Source: Parasponia andersonii (Eukaryota > Streptophyta > Magnoliopsida > Rosales > Cannabaceae). From it: a stretch of 64,000 bases of DNA. A program made the translations under genes and the position numbers. Location of the stretch: positions 153,605 through 217,604 of the forward strand of contig JXTB01000045.1 in assembly GCA_002914805.1 (NCBI GenBank), given 5' to 3'. The notes beneath the pieces were generated by a model. That model did not search any database. It was not told the origin of the DNA and worked only from the letters and a program-made list of their open reading frames with translations. Shown in pieces: positions 49,701-62,110 of the stretch (its first letter is position 1; the number at the start of each line of letters is the position of its first letter).

Positions 49701-51878
49701 ATATTTTCGAAGAATTTTTGAACATCTCATCAAAGTGCTTGATGTGATCTTCAACTTTCTTTGACTTTACCAGTATGTAATCAACGTAAACCTCCATTGT
49801 CTTGCCTAGTATACTGCTGCTGCTGCCCTTCTCTGATAAACTTTTTGATCTCATCTTTCAAGGTATAGTAGTTGTTAGTGTAGTGTCCAATGTCGTTATG
49901 ATATTGGCAAAACTTATTAGGATCACATTTTGTCCTATCCCATTTTCGTCCTTCTTTCTTCGTCTTACGAAGATTTTTCCGAGAAAATTCCACCCTTAGA
50001 AGTTGACCAACCCTCCGATAGAAGTCTTCAAGAGTCCTGCATTCTCGATCTAATAACTCTTCGGAGAGTTTAGTCTCTAGTCACACTCCAGCTATCATTA
50101 AAGTCAAGACTCCTTTTTCAGGTGGGTTGTTGACCTTTGCCAACTCTGATATAAAACGGTTGAGGTAAGATCACAGAGTTTCCTCCGGACCTTATCGAAA
50201 AATAGACAGACTGATCAATGGAATAGTAAAGTTCTTTGCAGCTTGGAACTACCTCAAGAATATGGTCTGGAGTTGTTGCCAAGATGAGATTGAACTAGGC
50301 TGAAGTCCTGTAAACCACTTCTTTATTGCATCTGTGAGGGTCACAGCAAAATACCTATGGTGTGCAAGGTCGTTGACCTAGTGGAGTTCATCAGATCATT
50401 GAAGTGCTCTATGTGATCTTGTAGATCAGTTTTTCCATCAAAAGTGTTTATGGTGGGAAGTTTTAATCTAATAAGAAGTGCAGCAGCTCAAATTTCTTCA
50501 TTAAATGGCGATTGTCAATATCTATCTACGAGCTCATCGTCCCATCTAACAAGTGCATCTAATGCGATTCTCAGATTGCGAACATCGATGTTAAAGGGAA
50601 GCATATTATCTCTTGTAGGTGGTATGGGTGGTCTTTGGTCATTATTATCATGATGTAAGACAGGTTTATCAGGCAGGGTCTATAGCGACCTTTGTAAAGA
50701 CTCAACTAAAATAGTTCAACAAGATGAGGTTCGGTCGTTATGATGCGATGCGAATCATTCATAACTACCTCTCTGACGTAGTTGTTATAGATGTTATCTC
50801 AAGTCTCCAGAATTTTGCCTTGGCTCCCCACTAATCCTTTCAAAGAAGTTTCTCAAACGATAATTCTGCGCGTTACTCAAATGATCACGGTTGACAAGTG
50901 TTCTCCTAGAAGGTTTTCCACGATCATGATTTGTGCTCGATCTTCCAGTGCCTGATTCCTGTGGCAAGTCTGTGACCTTACCTTTTCTCTTAGAAGTGCA
51001 ATCTGCTTGACGCTCTTGATGGGTCCTGGGGTGATCACGATTCTCCACCTCCTAAATCTGAATCTCTTTTTTCAGTTGATGAACATGGCGATTTCTAGGA
51101 CATTCCTGCTTTGGTGGAGTGACCATCTACCCTTCAGCAAGTCACTTCAGAGAATCATTGATCTGATTAGTGATTTGCTGAAGGTTTGTGAGAGCATCCT
51201 CCATGCGATCTTGTCTCTGGACAATATTCTCCTCAGATACAGTCATAACTGGTTGCTCCTAAGTAAGATCGACCTGTGCAGTAGCAACTTAAGATTGATT
51301 TGGCTAACTCCAGCATTTCTAATGGTGTTTCTTGTGTTTGCCATCATTTAATGGACAAGAATGACAAACTCTTTGCTGGAATAGCCCTCCTTCTAGCACC
51401 TATTATTGACGAAGGTTTTGTCAACAATGAATTTAAAAAAAAAAATTACAAGATGTAGCTTGTGTGTAAAAATGGTTGATAAAGCAAAATAAATAAGGAA
51501 ATAAGAATTTTATAGTAGTTCAGCCTTAAAAAAGATGAGCCTACATCCACTGTTCTTCACTATTTTCTAGAGAAATGCAAGAATTTCTCTAAATCTCAAA
51601 GTGAGAGCAAAGAGAGAACTACAAAGAGAGTGTATAGTTAAGTGATTGTGAGATGACTATGGGATAAAAAATTATGAGACTCAGCTCCCTTTATTTAAGT
51701 GAGGATGACTTTAGGTTTCCTAATTTTGTGAATAGGAAACTACATAATAAAATACAATATAATATTGAGATTGAGTTGCTACATAATAATAGGTAATTAT
51801 CTCCTATTTAATTAGCTAGTTGCCTTTTTAGGGATTAAGCAGGTTAACTATTTATGGTAGTCAAAAAACCATACAACA
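46742..51878 (-). mobile_element. degenerate Ty3/gypsy (Tat-like) LTR element, internally reduced fossil
   Basis: LTRs at 46742-47200 and 51404-51878 share the order GGTTTTGTCAACAA, AAAATAAATAAGGA, GAATTTTATAGTAGTT and TCTAGAGAA. Flanking 5-bp sequences TCAAC and CCAAC fit a slightly mutated target duplication. The minus strand next to the upper LTR reads GGTGCTAGAAGGAGGG, a primer-binding-site type seen in plant gypsy elements. Gag-like sequence with CQYHNDIGHYTNNYY is at about 49990-49780, and a short RT piece (ILGKTMEVYVDYILVKSKKVEDHIKHFDEMF) at about 49800-49690. Most of pol is absent, so it is a non-mobile fossil with many breaks. The LTRs have diverged by clearly more than 10 percent by eye, making it older than the Tat element at 3509. 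The lower-coordinate part carries short tandem repeats (about 48640-48890 and 48960-49330). Confidence 0.8.
48640..48890. repeat. tandem pair with perfect 13-bp hairpin inside the degenerate gypsy element
   Basis: Two units of about 125 bp, beginning CTGAGTTTTATGGTATT and CTTAGTTTTATGGTATT, follow each other. Each contains an inverted repeat around a short loop; in the second the stem is perfect (48771-48783 with 48794-48806, 10-nt loop), in the first imperfect. Confidence 0.7.
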
Positions 51879-52262
51879 CCAACCTTTTTTTGTAGTTTTT
51901 AGATCTCTAATATTTCACAGTCGTATCACTTTAGCTCTTTTTCAATTTTTCCATCTAATTCAATCACTACCTAACAGTTTTAGTATCACTTAGGTCCTCA
52001 ATTTTTACAAAATATATCACTTAGGTTCCTATTCTTAATTTTATAGTTTTTGACTCCTTAAACTTCTATTTTTGTAACACTTAGGTCTTTTTGAGTTAAT
52101 TTTGAGTTAAAATCTAAATCTAAACAAATTGTACTAGATAAATTAATAAAAACTACCAAAGGAATATTCAATACCAACGAGGCATTTTTCAAAAAAGATA
52201 ACCTAAACAACAATATTATTTTAAGTTAATTTTTATTACCAACAATATTTTCTAATTTAATT

Positions 52263-54966
52263 ATTTTTTTTAACCTCGATGGAACGAAGGAAATTTTATT
52301 TTTTTAAATTAAAGAACAAAAAAAGAAGTATATATAGTCAGAGAGAGACATAAACCTTACTAGAAACCAGATAAGGAGAAATCAATAAAATCTAAAAATA
52401 GGTTTTGCAATACAATCATCATAAACTAATGAAAAAATAAAAGCAAGAGCAGACCACCACTAAGTAGGACAAACAATTGACGGTACTCTAGAAGCTAAAA
52501 AATCTTCCACTTGATTACTCTCCCGATAAATATGGGACAACACAACTTTCATATTCGCAATATGACTCAAAGTTTTAGACCAAACAGGTCTCTAATGAAA
52601 GGGGACTTTTAGAGAACGAGCCATTAAGATTGAAACAGTATAAGCAGAATCACTCTCGAACTAAAAACGCTTCTAACTATATCTCCATGCAAATTCGATT
52701 GCATGAATAGCTGCCACCAATTAATTCATCCTCAAAAGCAAATCCCACCCCTAAAGGAATGGAAAAACAACTGAGAAACCTGAAAGACCTAGGGCTCCAA
52801 AAGATGAACCGTCAGAATTTACTTTTAACCAACCAGAGAAATGAGGCCTCCAAATCACCCCAATAATGTTAGGAGTCTTTCTAGGCCTTCCCTTAACCTG
52901 GAGCTCTCTTAAAATCAACAGCTCAGTCACTGAATTAAACATGGATCTGGATATCATTGGTTCAGCCTCACGAATAGAATGCAATAAAATAGTCAATGCA
53001 ATTGAAAAAGTAGGCTTCTTTTACACAAAAATTGCAAAATCCTAAAGTGTCAAATAATCCAGAAAATAGAAATAACACCAACCTTGCAAAATGAACTGAG
53101 TTAAGGACTCAAAGAAGGATATTGAGCATGAATCCAGAGGTCTAAATTTATGCCACCCAAATGAATGAGTATGTCGAAAATGGATGACAAACCTGACCAA
53201 AGCTGCCAAGCAAAAGGGCAAGAAAGAAACAAATGCCCAGTGGTCTCAGTCAAAGCCCTACAAAAACAATAACAAGAAGGAAACTGAAACCCACGAATCA
53301 TCAAAGAATCGGCAGTAGGAAGTCTATCATGAAGAACTTGCCAAACAAAAGTTAACCTAGAGGGTGGAATAAAATAAGACCAAATTTGACGACCTCAAGA
53401 GGAAGATATATTATGATCGGAAAGAGAAGTATAAGCCATTGAACAAGAAACAACGCCATCCAAAATAAAACATTTGAACCATCTAAATAAACCACCTCCT
53501 TAAATCATAGACGCAAAAGCAAGAAAATGACTAGAAATAGGACGAGTATAACCTGTGTTAGTGACGAATTCTCCAACAACACTATTCAAAGAAGGCTCAA
53601 GGCCCAAATCAGAGGAAACCAGATCAATCAAATGAGAGCCCATCTAGTTATCTGTTCAAAACTTTATCTTTGAATGTCCACCAACCAACCAACAGGACTC
53701 TTTACGCAAATCAATGCACAAGGGACGAAGCCCAAGCCAAATAGAAGACTTCCTTTATATAAGAACATCACCATTCCTCGTAAAGAAGTGAGCACGAAGA
53801 TAACCAAATAAATCTGAATCTACCGTTAAAATCCTCCATGCAAACTTTTTCAGAAGGGCCTTGTTGAGAATAGACAAATCTCTAAGGCCGAAACCTCCCT
53901 TAACCTTAGGACGACAACAAAGCTTCCATGAAACTTGTACGGGCTTTCTATGCAGAATAGATCTTGACCATATAAAATTCTGGATAGCAGATATGAATTT
54001 ACACAACAAAGAACCTAGCTGCTTATAAATTTGAAAAGAGTAAATGAGCAAACCATAGATGACTAATTCAACCAAAACTATACGACCGGTCATGGACAAA
54101 CTTATCTAACACCAGAATCTAGCTAGAATTCTATCCATCCAGGGAATCAACCAATGTTGTCTAGGAGCTCCTACAAACAAGGGAACCCCTAGATATTGTA
54201 AAGAATTTCCTTCTCGCTTCATACCACAAACAGAAATTAGATCTCTACTTCTAGCATTTGAAATACCCAATCCAAAAAAGACATAAGATTTATCCCAAGT
54301 CACCAACTGACCTAAAAGTAATCCATTTAACTCAAAAGTGGAATGAATGGCCCTTAAATTCTTAGAAGAAACTCTACAGAAAGTAAAGACATCATCTGCA
54401 TATAAGAAATGAGTTAAAACATCTTTACCTCTTGGTGGAGAAATTAAGTTAATGGCACTAGAACGGAAAGATGACATAAGTATCTACTCAAAAAATTTTC
54501 AACCAGACCAAAAAAAAAGCGATGACAAGGGATCACCCTGCCTAACTCCTCGAGAACAAGAAAAATACCTCTTTGGTGAGCCACCTAAAAGCACAGAAAT
54601 ACTAGCAGAATGAAAGATAGTTGAGATCTAGTCAGTTAAAATCGAAGAAAAGCCAAGGGAGCCCAAAACTACTAGCACAAAGCTTAAGAGATAGAGTCAA
54701 AAGCCTTCTGAATGTCAACCTTTAAAGCAACATAACCTCCAAATGCCTTATTACCTAAAGAATTAAAACACTTAGAAACTCTCAAAATATAATCACAAAT
54801 CTGCCTATCTTGAAAAAAGCTAAACTGATTTGGTAAAGATAATACGAGAATAGACTGATCCCAAACGTGAAGCAATAATCTTAGTAATAACTTTAAAAAA
54901 GAAATTACCTAAGGCTATTAGTTGAAACTACTTAATTCGGTTTGCTTCACAACTTTGGGAACATAA
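52263..54966 (-). mobile_element. LINE (L1-type non-LTR retrotransposon), 5'-truncated
   Basis: Minus-strand translations show the 3' part of a plant L1-type second reading frame. It starts inside the reverse transcriptase (KVITKIIASRLG-like and DIQKAFDSIS, about 54960-54680). The HFLYADDVFTF catalytic segment follows (about 54410), then ALLKKFAWR (about 53850), a zinc-binding zf-RVT region (LFLSCPFAWQLW, about 53210) and an RNase H start (WLKVNSDGSSFGA, about 52800). Several stops and frame changes separate the open pieces, so it is dead. The 3' end reads CGTTCCATCGAGGTT plus an A run on the minus strand. AATTTAATT on both sides (52254-52262 and 54967-54975) is a candidate target duplication. 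It inserted into the long-TIR DNA element. Confidence 0.85.
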
Positions 54967-55680
54967 AATTTAATTGTTAAATCTTACTAATGGTAATAAA
55001 ATTCATTTTCTCCAATTCCATAAACTCATCGATGTTTCTTCTTTCAGTTAAAACTCATAAATAATAAAATAAGTTTAAAAACTTCTTAAATAACAAATTG
55101 ACATTTATTTATAGAAAATCAAATTTTGATTATAATAATAATTATTAATACAAAAATTCATATTTATGAATAGATACCATGGATTTAACCAGAGAAAAAA
55201 ATATACTATTTATTAGTGATTTCTAGTTGATGATCGTGAAATTCATTTTCTGTAGTTTTATAAACTCAAAATTGTTTAAAAATAATTTAAAAGTCTTTCC
55301 ACTGACAAATGGACATTAATTTATACAAAAAAAATATAAATTTTTAATGTGTATTTTTAGTATGTATTTAAATGGATATATTAAATTGTTATGGTATTTC
55401 TTTTGAATTTGGAAGTTTTTAACAATTTATTTAGCCCAATTTGATTAGAGTTATTTTAACTCAAAATGACCTAAGTATTGCAAAAAATAAAATTTGAGAA
55501 ATCAAAAATTACAAAATAAAGAATAGAATCCTAAGTGATACATCTAAGTGATACATTGTGTAAAAAGACGAGAAGCCAAGTGCTACAACAAAATTAAAAA
55601 AGGACTAAACTATACCAATGTGAAAGTTGGAACTCAAAAACTACAAAAGATAAAAATATAAACCCTTAAAAATATGACCT

Positions 55681-56188
55681 TCATGTACAAATCGTCACTC
55701 GCTAAAATGATCTAAGATAGTGACCCAGCGTTTTATATTATAAAATAATTAATGACACGGTTATTAGACGTGGCTTGACTATTGTCGAGCAGTGTAACAG
55801 AGGCCCTTTTCTTTTTCAAAGAAGAGAATTTTCCTGCAACTTTCCATATATATATATATATATATAGGATAAATAAAACAAAAGGGTAACTCTATTGAGA
55901 CCCCCCCAAAAATATTGTCTCACCTTTATTAAGACACGAGTAAAAAAAAATTGTACTCTTATAAAAATTTAACAAAGATAAATTTGCAAACAAAAACAAA
56001 ACTTAAAGCAAGTCCATGCTTCAACCTCTTTTCTCTTTTCTTTGTTTTATTTTTTCCCTCGTTTCTGGTTGCCCTCGTCTGACTCTAGATGTGAATAATT
56101 ATATGCCTATAACTTATACTCATCTTCGGCCACACAATTGTCTTTTTCCTAAGTTTCAATTTTACCCCTCGGGTCTTAAAGTTACATT
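55681..56188. other. intergenic sequence and 3' flank of the Tudor-SN gene
   Basis: No other gene was seen. A TA microsatellite lies at about 55848-55866. The part near 56188 should contain the minus-strand 3'-UTR of the Tudor-SN gene. Confidence 0.4.
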
Positions 56189-59100
56189 TTATCGCCGACC
56201 AGTAGCAAATTTTCTCACAGGAGCTGTGTCCTCATCGTCGGATTCGATGTCCCCATAGCGCCACATTCCCAGCCTATCTTTGCGAGCTTCTACCTGGAAC
56301 TTCTCCAAGTTCTCAAAAGCCAACTGCTTATCCTTTGAGCCCCATCTCTTCCTTTTCTCTAGCCTAGCAAGTCCTTCCTGAAAATTTCGGAGTCACAAAT
56401 ATTGAATTTCAAACCATATCAAAATTATATTCTGGCAGATTACAATAGGAAACACCAATGAAAAGGAAGATTGTTCATCCAAACCTGAAGCATGGCAGCA
56501 TTTACACTGATCTCAGCATCCACAGCAACAAGAGTTACACTAAGGATTGTCCCGGTTCCCTGACCTTTCACTTTTCCCCCAGAAGAATCCCTTTCCTCGA
56601 CCTTGGCCCTAAACTCTTTTGCACTGCTTAGTGTCAGGTGACTCAAATACTCAGCTGCTTCTTCACCAAAATCCTCTTCCAAGCTTGAAACCTTAATGTA
56701 AGCAAGGCTACAGAGCTGAGCAAGACCAGGCGCGGCGGACACTGAAGGTTCAATAGGCCGTAACTGACTATAAGGAACGACCTCTTGATTTCCATAGTCA
56801 ATGTAGAAAACTTCAAAGGTTTCCTTAGGAGATTCAACGGCCCCACGAGGTGCATTGACAATCTGTGTCAAAATATTAAACAATCAGCACACGGAAAGTA
56901 CGGGTAGATAAATCCTATAGCTAGTCATAATTCAAAAGGAGAAAAAAAAAAAGGAACCCTGTAATTAGCATTCTAATTTTAGGCAATCAAAGCCAAGGAA
57001 CTATTATTTGTATCCCCAAAAGACCAAACATGTACCTAGAAGATTTTTCGGATTTTCCAAAGAAAAGGCGGTTTGAGTAATGTCTCCAAAGCCTNAAAAA
57101 AAAAGGAAAACAAAATCGCTGCCATTGCAACCTTTTTTTTTTTCCGTTTTTCTATTCGAATGTCAACATTAGCCAACCTCAGTACAGTGGAAATTCCTTG
57201 AGACTGTGTCAGCACATGGACCACATAAGTGCTTGAGCAGAGACTTCAATTGATCATATGTAGAAGGGAGAAAAGAAAGAAGGGGGGGACCAGGGTTGAA
57301 GTGTTCGATACCAATACAAAATAGCTGAGACACACACACACACACACACACATATATAACGAGAAATAGAAGGGCCAAGGTATTAGAGTAAAACTCACCA
57401 ATGCGCGATTCCAGGAATTATCTGCACTAAACTGAGCAAGGACAATATCACCCTTCTGAGGATTAAAAGCCCCAATTACAGGAGCTTCTTGAAAATTCAA
57501 AGACGCTAACTGTTGTTGAATGGCCGCAATTTTCTGATCCCCAACCGTCTGAACATAAAATTTACCACCACCCAAAACTTCTGTAACTACTACCTGTAAT
57601 AACAATCAGTGAGACATTTTATTATCATTTCACTGCACTCGGATAAATTTGCGGAAGCTATGGTATCATAAGCACCTTAAGCACTTCTGCTTGTTTATTT
57701 TCAGCAGCTGCCTCATTGGAGACTTCCTCTCCTTCAACATAATTCTCCCAGATCTGCGAGTTAAAAGAAGGTGGATTAGAAAACTAACAGATAGACATTC
57801 TTATATGCACTTCTGTTCTGCTTCTTACTTTGAGTTTCTGGTTTTTGGCAGATTGCTCAGCTTTTTCAAGAAGGTGGATATCAGGAATCCTGTCACTGCC
57901 AAAGGAGGTTTGAAGCTTGGCCAAGCCAGCTTCAAGAAGTGTGACTGCCACGTTGCTTCTGGACTCCCACAAAGATCCCAAGAAAGTCCCATTTCTATCG
58001 ACAGTTTCCACTTCAATCTACATGAGAGATAACTTATCAACACACTTAAAGCAACTAAGCAGAAGCAACCGAGTCTAATGGAAAATTAGGAATACCTCAA
58101 CATCTCTCTGCATTATTTTTCGCCTCATTAGAGCAATTGCTTCTTCTGAATAGGGCTCATCACGACCAGGGCATCGAACACCAGAGAGCGAGAGGGCAAT
58201 GCTGCATGTTTCCTTGGGAAGTAATACTTTAAAACGATGACCACTGAAAACATACTCCACCACAGCAGGAATCTTCCTAGCCCGCTGCAGGAATGGCAAA
58301 AAATCTCTCGCTTTTTTGGATGATGCCTGAAAGAAACAAAATGGTAAAAGGTAAAAGAAGAAGATAAATTTACAGGAAGATTATCACTATGAGAACATGA
58401 TCCCTATACTTGTTTATATATCTCACCGTAACCAGGTCTGTTATGTGCATAACTGGAGGATCCTTGGCAGAGTGGATTCCTTTCTTCCCAGAAATTGCCC
58501 GTGATTCAGCAGCAAGAAGGGCATCATAATAATTCGATCTTTCCTCAAAATCACGATGTCTAATAACCGTGCCAAAGCCACGTCCAATGACGAGCTCTGC
58601 AACATTCACCCCAGCCGGCTGACTGCCAGGAGTAGATGAAGCTGTTCCTGAGACATCATCGCCCTCAACCTTAATAGGAGACACTAGGAAGACTGATCCA
58701 AAATCCATTACTCTGGAATCAGTAGATCCGATTGCAGCTGTAGGCACATCCGTCGAGCCGACCTTCCTAGAATATTCCATTTGGACATTTACCTGTAAAC
58801 ACACATGGCCAATATTAAATTGACGCTAGAAATTACTAGAATAAAAAAAATTAAAAGAATGCACTAAGTACAACTAATTATCTCATATGATAAAGAGAGA
58901 TTAGGAAGGAGAGAGTTTCTCATAAAATTGAGTGTTGTGAGGTAGCTAATGACATACTTGTCTTCCAAGAATCCGTGTCCTCAGAAACTCTTTTGCTTCA
59001 CGAGCATAGGGGGCAGGTTTTTCATCTCTCCGAGGGTTGCCTATTTTAGGACACCTAATACTTGATAGATTGACTCGACGCTCGGCTGAAGGACTTCCAT

Positions 59101-61511
59101 ATGGTATAGCATCATCAGCAACAATAACGCAGTCCCCACTAACAATCTCGATCACCTGGTGAGTAAACTCTCAAAAAAGTAAAATACATGCCAAAAAAAA
59201 AAATAGTGACAGCATAATGGCATACAGATAAAGCAATGGCGTAGGAAAAATCGACAATACGTTAATCTTGGTCAACCTACCTTTCCTGTGAAATTTTGGT
59301 CATGAATTGCTTTTGAATTTGTAGCAGGAGGTACATAGTTAGTCCAAATCCTCAACCTTGCTTTCTTGGCCAGAAGTTCTGCAGCCTTCAGCCGCCTCTT
59401 GGCATCTTCTTCCATCCTATTTGCACTCCATTCAACATATTTTGCAAAACCCTATCCATCAAATGTCAGAGGCATTAATTGCACACCCTTCAAAGAATTT
59501 GCTCAAATAGGGATGGACAAAACAAAGATAGTAAAATAGTAACCCAACATACAACCACTAAAATGCTTGATACTGTTAATAAAGCAATTGTAAATCATTG
59601 TAAATTGAGCTAACAGAACACAACAAAGAATGTATGTTCCTACATTTTCCACAAGCTCCAGTGCCAAGTCTTTTGCTGATTCCCCATCAGGATAATATAC
59701 AGAGCCAATCAAATTGCTGAATTTATCAACACCTTCCAGGACAATCCGGACCTGTAAATACACCCTGTTAGTTACGAATTAAAATAAGTTCAACCAGAAA
59801 GAACACCCATAGAATATATGTTGTTTACTTCTCGATTCAAGGCACGAATCTCTGTAAAATATTTGGCTTCTGCTGCAAATGGATCAGCAGCTTCAACTGA
59901 TGAAGCTGTTGAAGCAGCAACTCTTTGTGCAGATGTAAGAGGAGCTCGGGGTTCAGCAGAGACAACCCCGTTTGTTTCATCGGATATTACTTCTGCGTCA
60001 AGAACAGGCTCTGGTGCAGCTCGTCTTCCCACTGATGGAGCCTAATTCAACAGGAAAACACGTAAAAAATAGAATCTGCATATCTAGACACAGACACAGA
60101 GGAGACAACTTGACACTGGTAAATGGGCAATTTTACCTAAAAGGCAAGTAAAAAATAGACAATGACACCCCAATCTAACATTAACACAAAAAATAGATAT
60201 CTATAGAGGAGAAGATCCTCACACATACATACACCACATGAAGTAGACAATTTAAAATTAGTAAAAGCGCAATGATACCAAAAATGCAAGTTATGAAGAA
60301 ACTTTTCACAAATAACAAGGAAATAGCACACACCTGGATTCCGGCAACGAACACTTGAACAAACTGAAAATCTGGAAGCAGATATACCCGAACAGTACTG
60401 CCATCACGAACCTGCTCAACAATACCTTGCATAGGCCTGCCTCTATTTGCTGCCAGCAGACTCATTGCATCCAAGTTCCCAGGATCACCTATGGCAGAGG
60501 GAGGTAGACTCCTAATGGATGCCTCAGCCGCACCAGGAACCTGCAATAAAGATAGAAATACAATCACAGTTATGGGTCAGCTGATCCTGAATCAAAAGAA
60601 AACTCCTCTAAAGATTAAAAAAAGCGTACAATTTTACTTTTAGCAACAACTTTGATTAACGTTTAGTAGAAAGCTGAATAAAGAAATTAGATATGAACCT
60701 TGCTCCAGCGACCTAGACCTCCTTGCTTAGCTTGCTCTTCAAGACGTAGCAGTTCTGCAAGGAAAGGACTAGCTTCTCCTTTCTGTTGACCTTGCTCTCT
60801 GACCTGTTGTAAACAAGATTCGGCTGATTTTACAGGAAATAGTGGGGCAAAAAACTTATCCCAACACAAATGAATAATGATCAAACCTTTGCCCAGCCTT
60901 CAGAAACAACCAGCATTGCAACATTTTTGTCGCCAAGGAAAACAGAGCCAAATTCCCGCCCTATCGATGGTACTGCATAGTCCACTCTGAAAGCAACCTC
61001 CTGTGGGAAAAGTGTATTGAGTTGTATGTGACAAGCTTGTCACGAAATGACTATTATAGAGTAACTTGCAGTAAACAGAAAGTGAGTGAATCTAAAATTA
61101 AGCACCTTTCCTATACAGAGCTTCCTCAGATACTCTCTGCTGTCCCATGCAAATGGCTCATCAACGCCACCTCTCCGAGCCTAGCACGAGAGAAAGAAGA
61201 GGAAATCATTAAACGTTCAAAAAGTCAATCCCCGATAAATGTAGCAAAATTGCGATTAAATTCACAATTAAAAGAAAGGTCTCTAAAGGTATAGAAATGC
61301 ATTAAGGAATATCATCTGGGCAGTGATAATTTACAGAGTTGGAGTTGTTTACCAGTCTGGGAGCAATAAGAGATGATAAAGTGATAGTCTTTTCAGGTGG
61401 GGGTCCAGGCTTGTTGGCAGTGATGGCCACAATCACCAAGCAGTCCCCGGAAGGAACAGCTTTGACCCTTCCTCTGTACCATCCAGTGGCCCCAGCTGCG
61501 GAGGATGCCAT
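56189..61511 (-). CDS. TSN: Tudor-SN (TSN) RNA-binding protein, four SN domains plus Tudor/SN
   Basis: There are sixteen coding exons in transcript order: 61511-61353, 61180-61106, 61000-60887, 60803-60699, 60540-60334, 60041-59829, 59751-59644, 59451-59281, 59155-58958, 58792-58427, 58326-58096, 58017-57829, 57753-57676, 57593-57399, 56862-56485 and 56377-56189. They sum to 991 residues, the length of Arabidopsis TSN1. Tudor-SN is a cytoplasmic scaffold of stress granules and processing bodies that binds and stabilises or helps decap stress- and gibberellin-related mRNAs. SN-like repeats start at WYRGRVKAVPSGDCLVI, QGIVEQVRDGSTVRVYLLP, KVIEIVSGDCVIVADDA and KIPAVVEYVFSGHRFKVLLP. The Tudor core has GDIVLAQFSADNSWNRAL and FEVFYIDYGNQEVVP, and a partial fifth SN domain ends the protein. 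All fifteen coding introns are in phase 0 with GT-AG ends. A single undetermined base (57095) lies in the intron between 56862 and 57399 and does not affect coding. Confidence 0.96.
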
Positions 61512-61535
61512 CACAACAGCTCCTTGTATAGAGAT

Positions 61536-62110
61536 CTAAACCCAAAACAGTCAAATTAGACGGAACCCATTACAACAATCAACAATCTAGTCAATGCCCA
61601 CCATAACATGCAATGATCTTCACAAAGACAACACATTTCAATACGCTCAGTTCCATATTCATATTAAAACCAAAGAACCAGATCAGCATGCATATTGAAT
61701 ACCATTGATCTGGATCTACAACTCGATTATCGGTCCTAGACACAAAAAGAGACTGAAATGGTGTTCACGAAAATTGGCAGAGCAAAATTCAAATCGAAGA
61801 AGCGAAAGCGATACAGACAGAGAGATCCACGGAAAAGACCGACATGCGTGTGGTAAAATTCACAGAAATAAGAGAAATCTAGATGACGTACCGGAAAGGA
61901 GCGCCGGCGCCGGCGAAGGGGACTGTCGATGAATGGATCTGGTCAAGCCGGAGATCGCCGACCACCACCGTTGGTCCTATAGGATCGGCCGTGTGACGGC
62001 GTATCGGAGAGATATAGAGAGGGAAAGTAGAGAGAGAAAAGCAGATAGAGCAGAATAAGTAGAAAGAGATTTCAGAATTGGGGAAGAAAGTGGAGATTTT
62101 ATATACGCAA
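61536..62110 (-). promoter_or_regulatory. 5'-UTR intron, untranslated first exon and promoter-proximal region of Tudor-SN
   Basis: A consensus donor on the minus strand (CCG|GTACGT, at 61892/61891) and an acceptor (GGGTTTAG, ending at 61536) define a probable 356-bp leader intron. It lies 24 bp before the Tudor-SN start codon. The upstream exon (about 61892-62100) is purine/pyrimidine-rich (GAGAGA/TCTCTC), a common feature of plant housekeeping leaders. Transcription start is not fixed. Confidence 0.6.

Larger units (their letters stand above)
46679..55672. mobile_element. long-TIR DNA element (Mutator- or hAT-like) containing nested insertions
   Basis: The sequence 51884-52180 is related, in inverse orientation, to 55390-55665. 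Shared landmarks include TTTTGTAGTTTTT, TATCACTTAGG, ACTTAGGTC followed by TTTTGAGTTAA, and AAATTAATAAAAACT-like sequence. The left arm begins before the gypsy element inserted at 46742. The identical octamer TATGACCT lies directly outside both presumed ends (46671-46678 and 55673-55680), fitting an 8-9-bp target duplication. Without the LTR element and the LINE, the DNA element would be about 1.15 kb, largely composed of its long inverted repeats and so probably non-autonomous. A pair of direct repeats (about 54990-55110 and 55240-55340) lies between the right TIR and the LINE. The left outer 60 bp match the right end only loosely, so the exact ends are uncertain. Confidence 0.58.
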
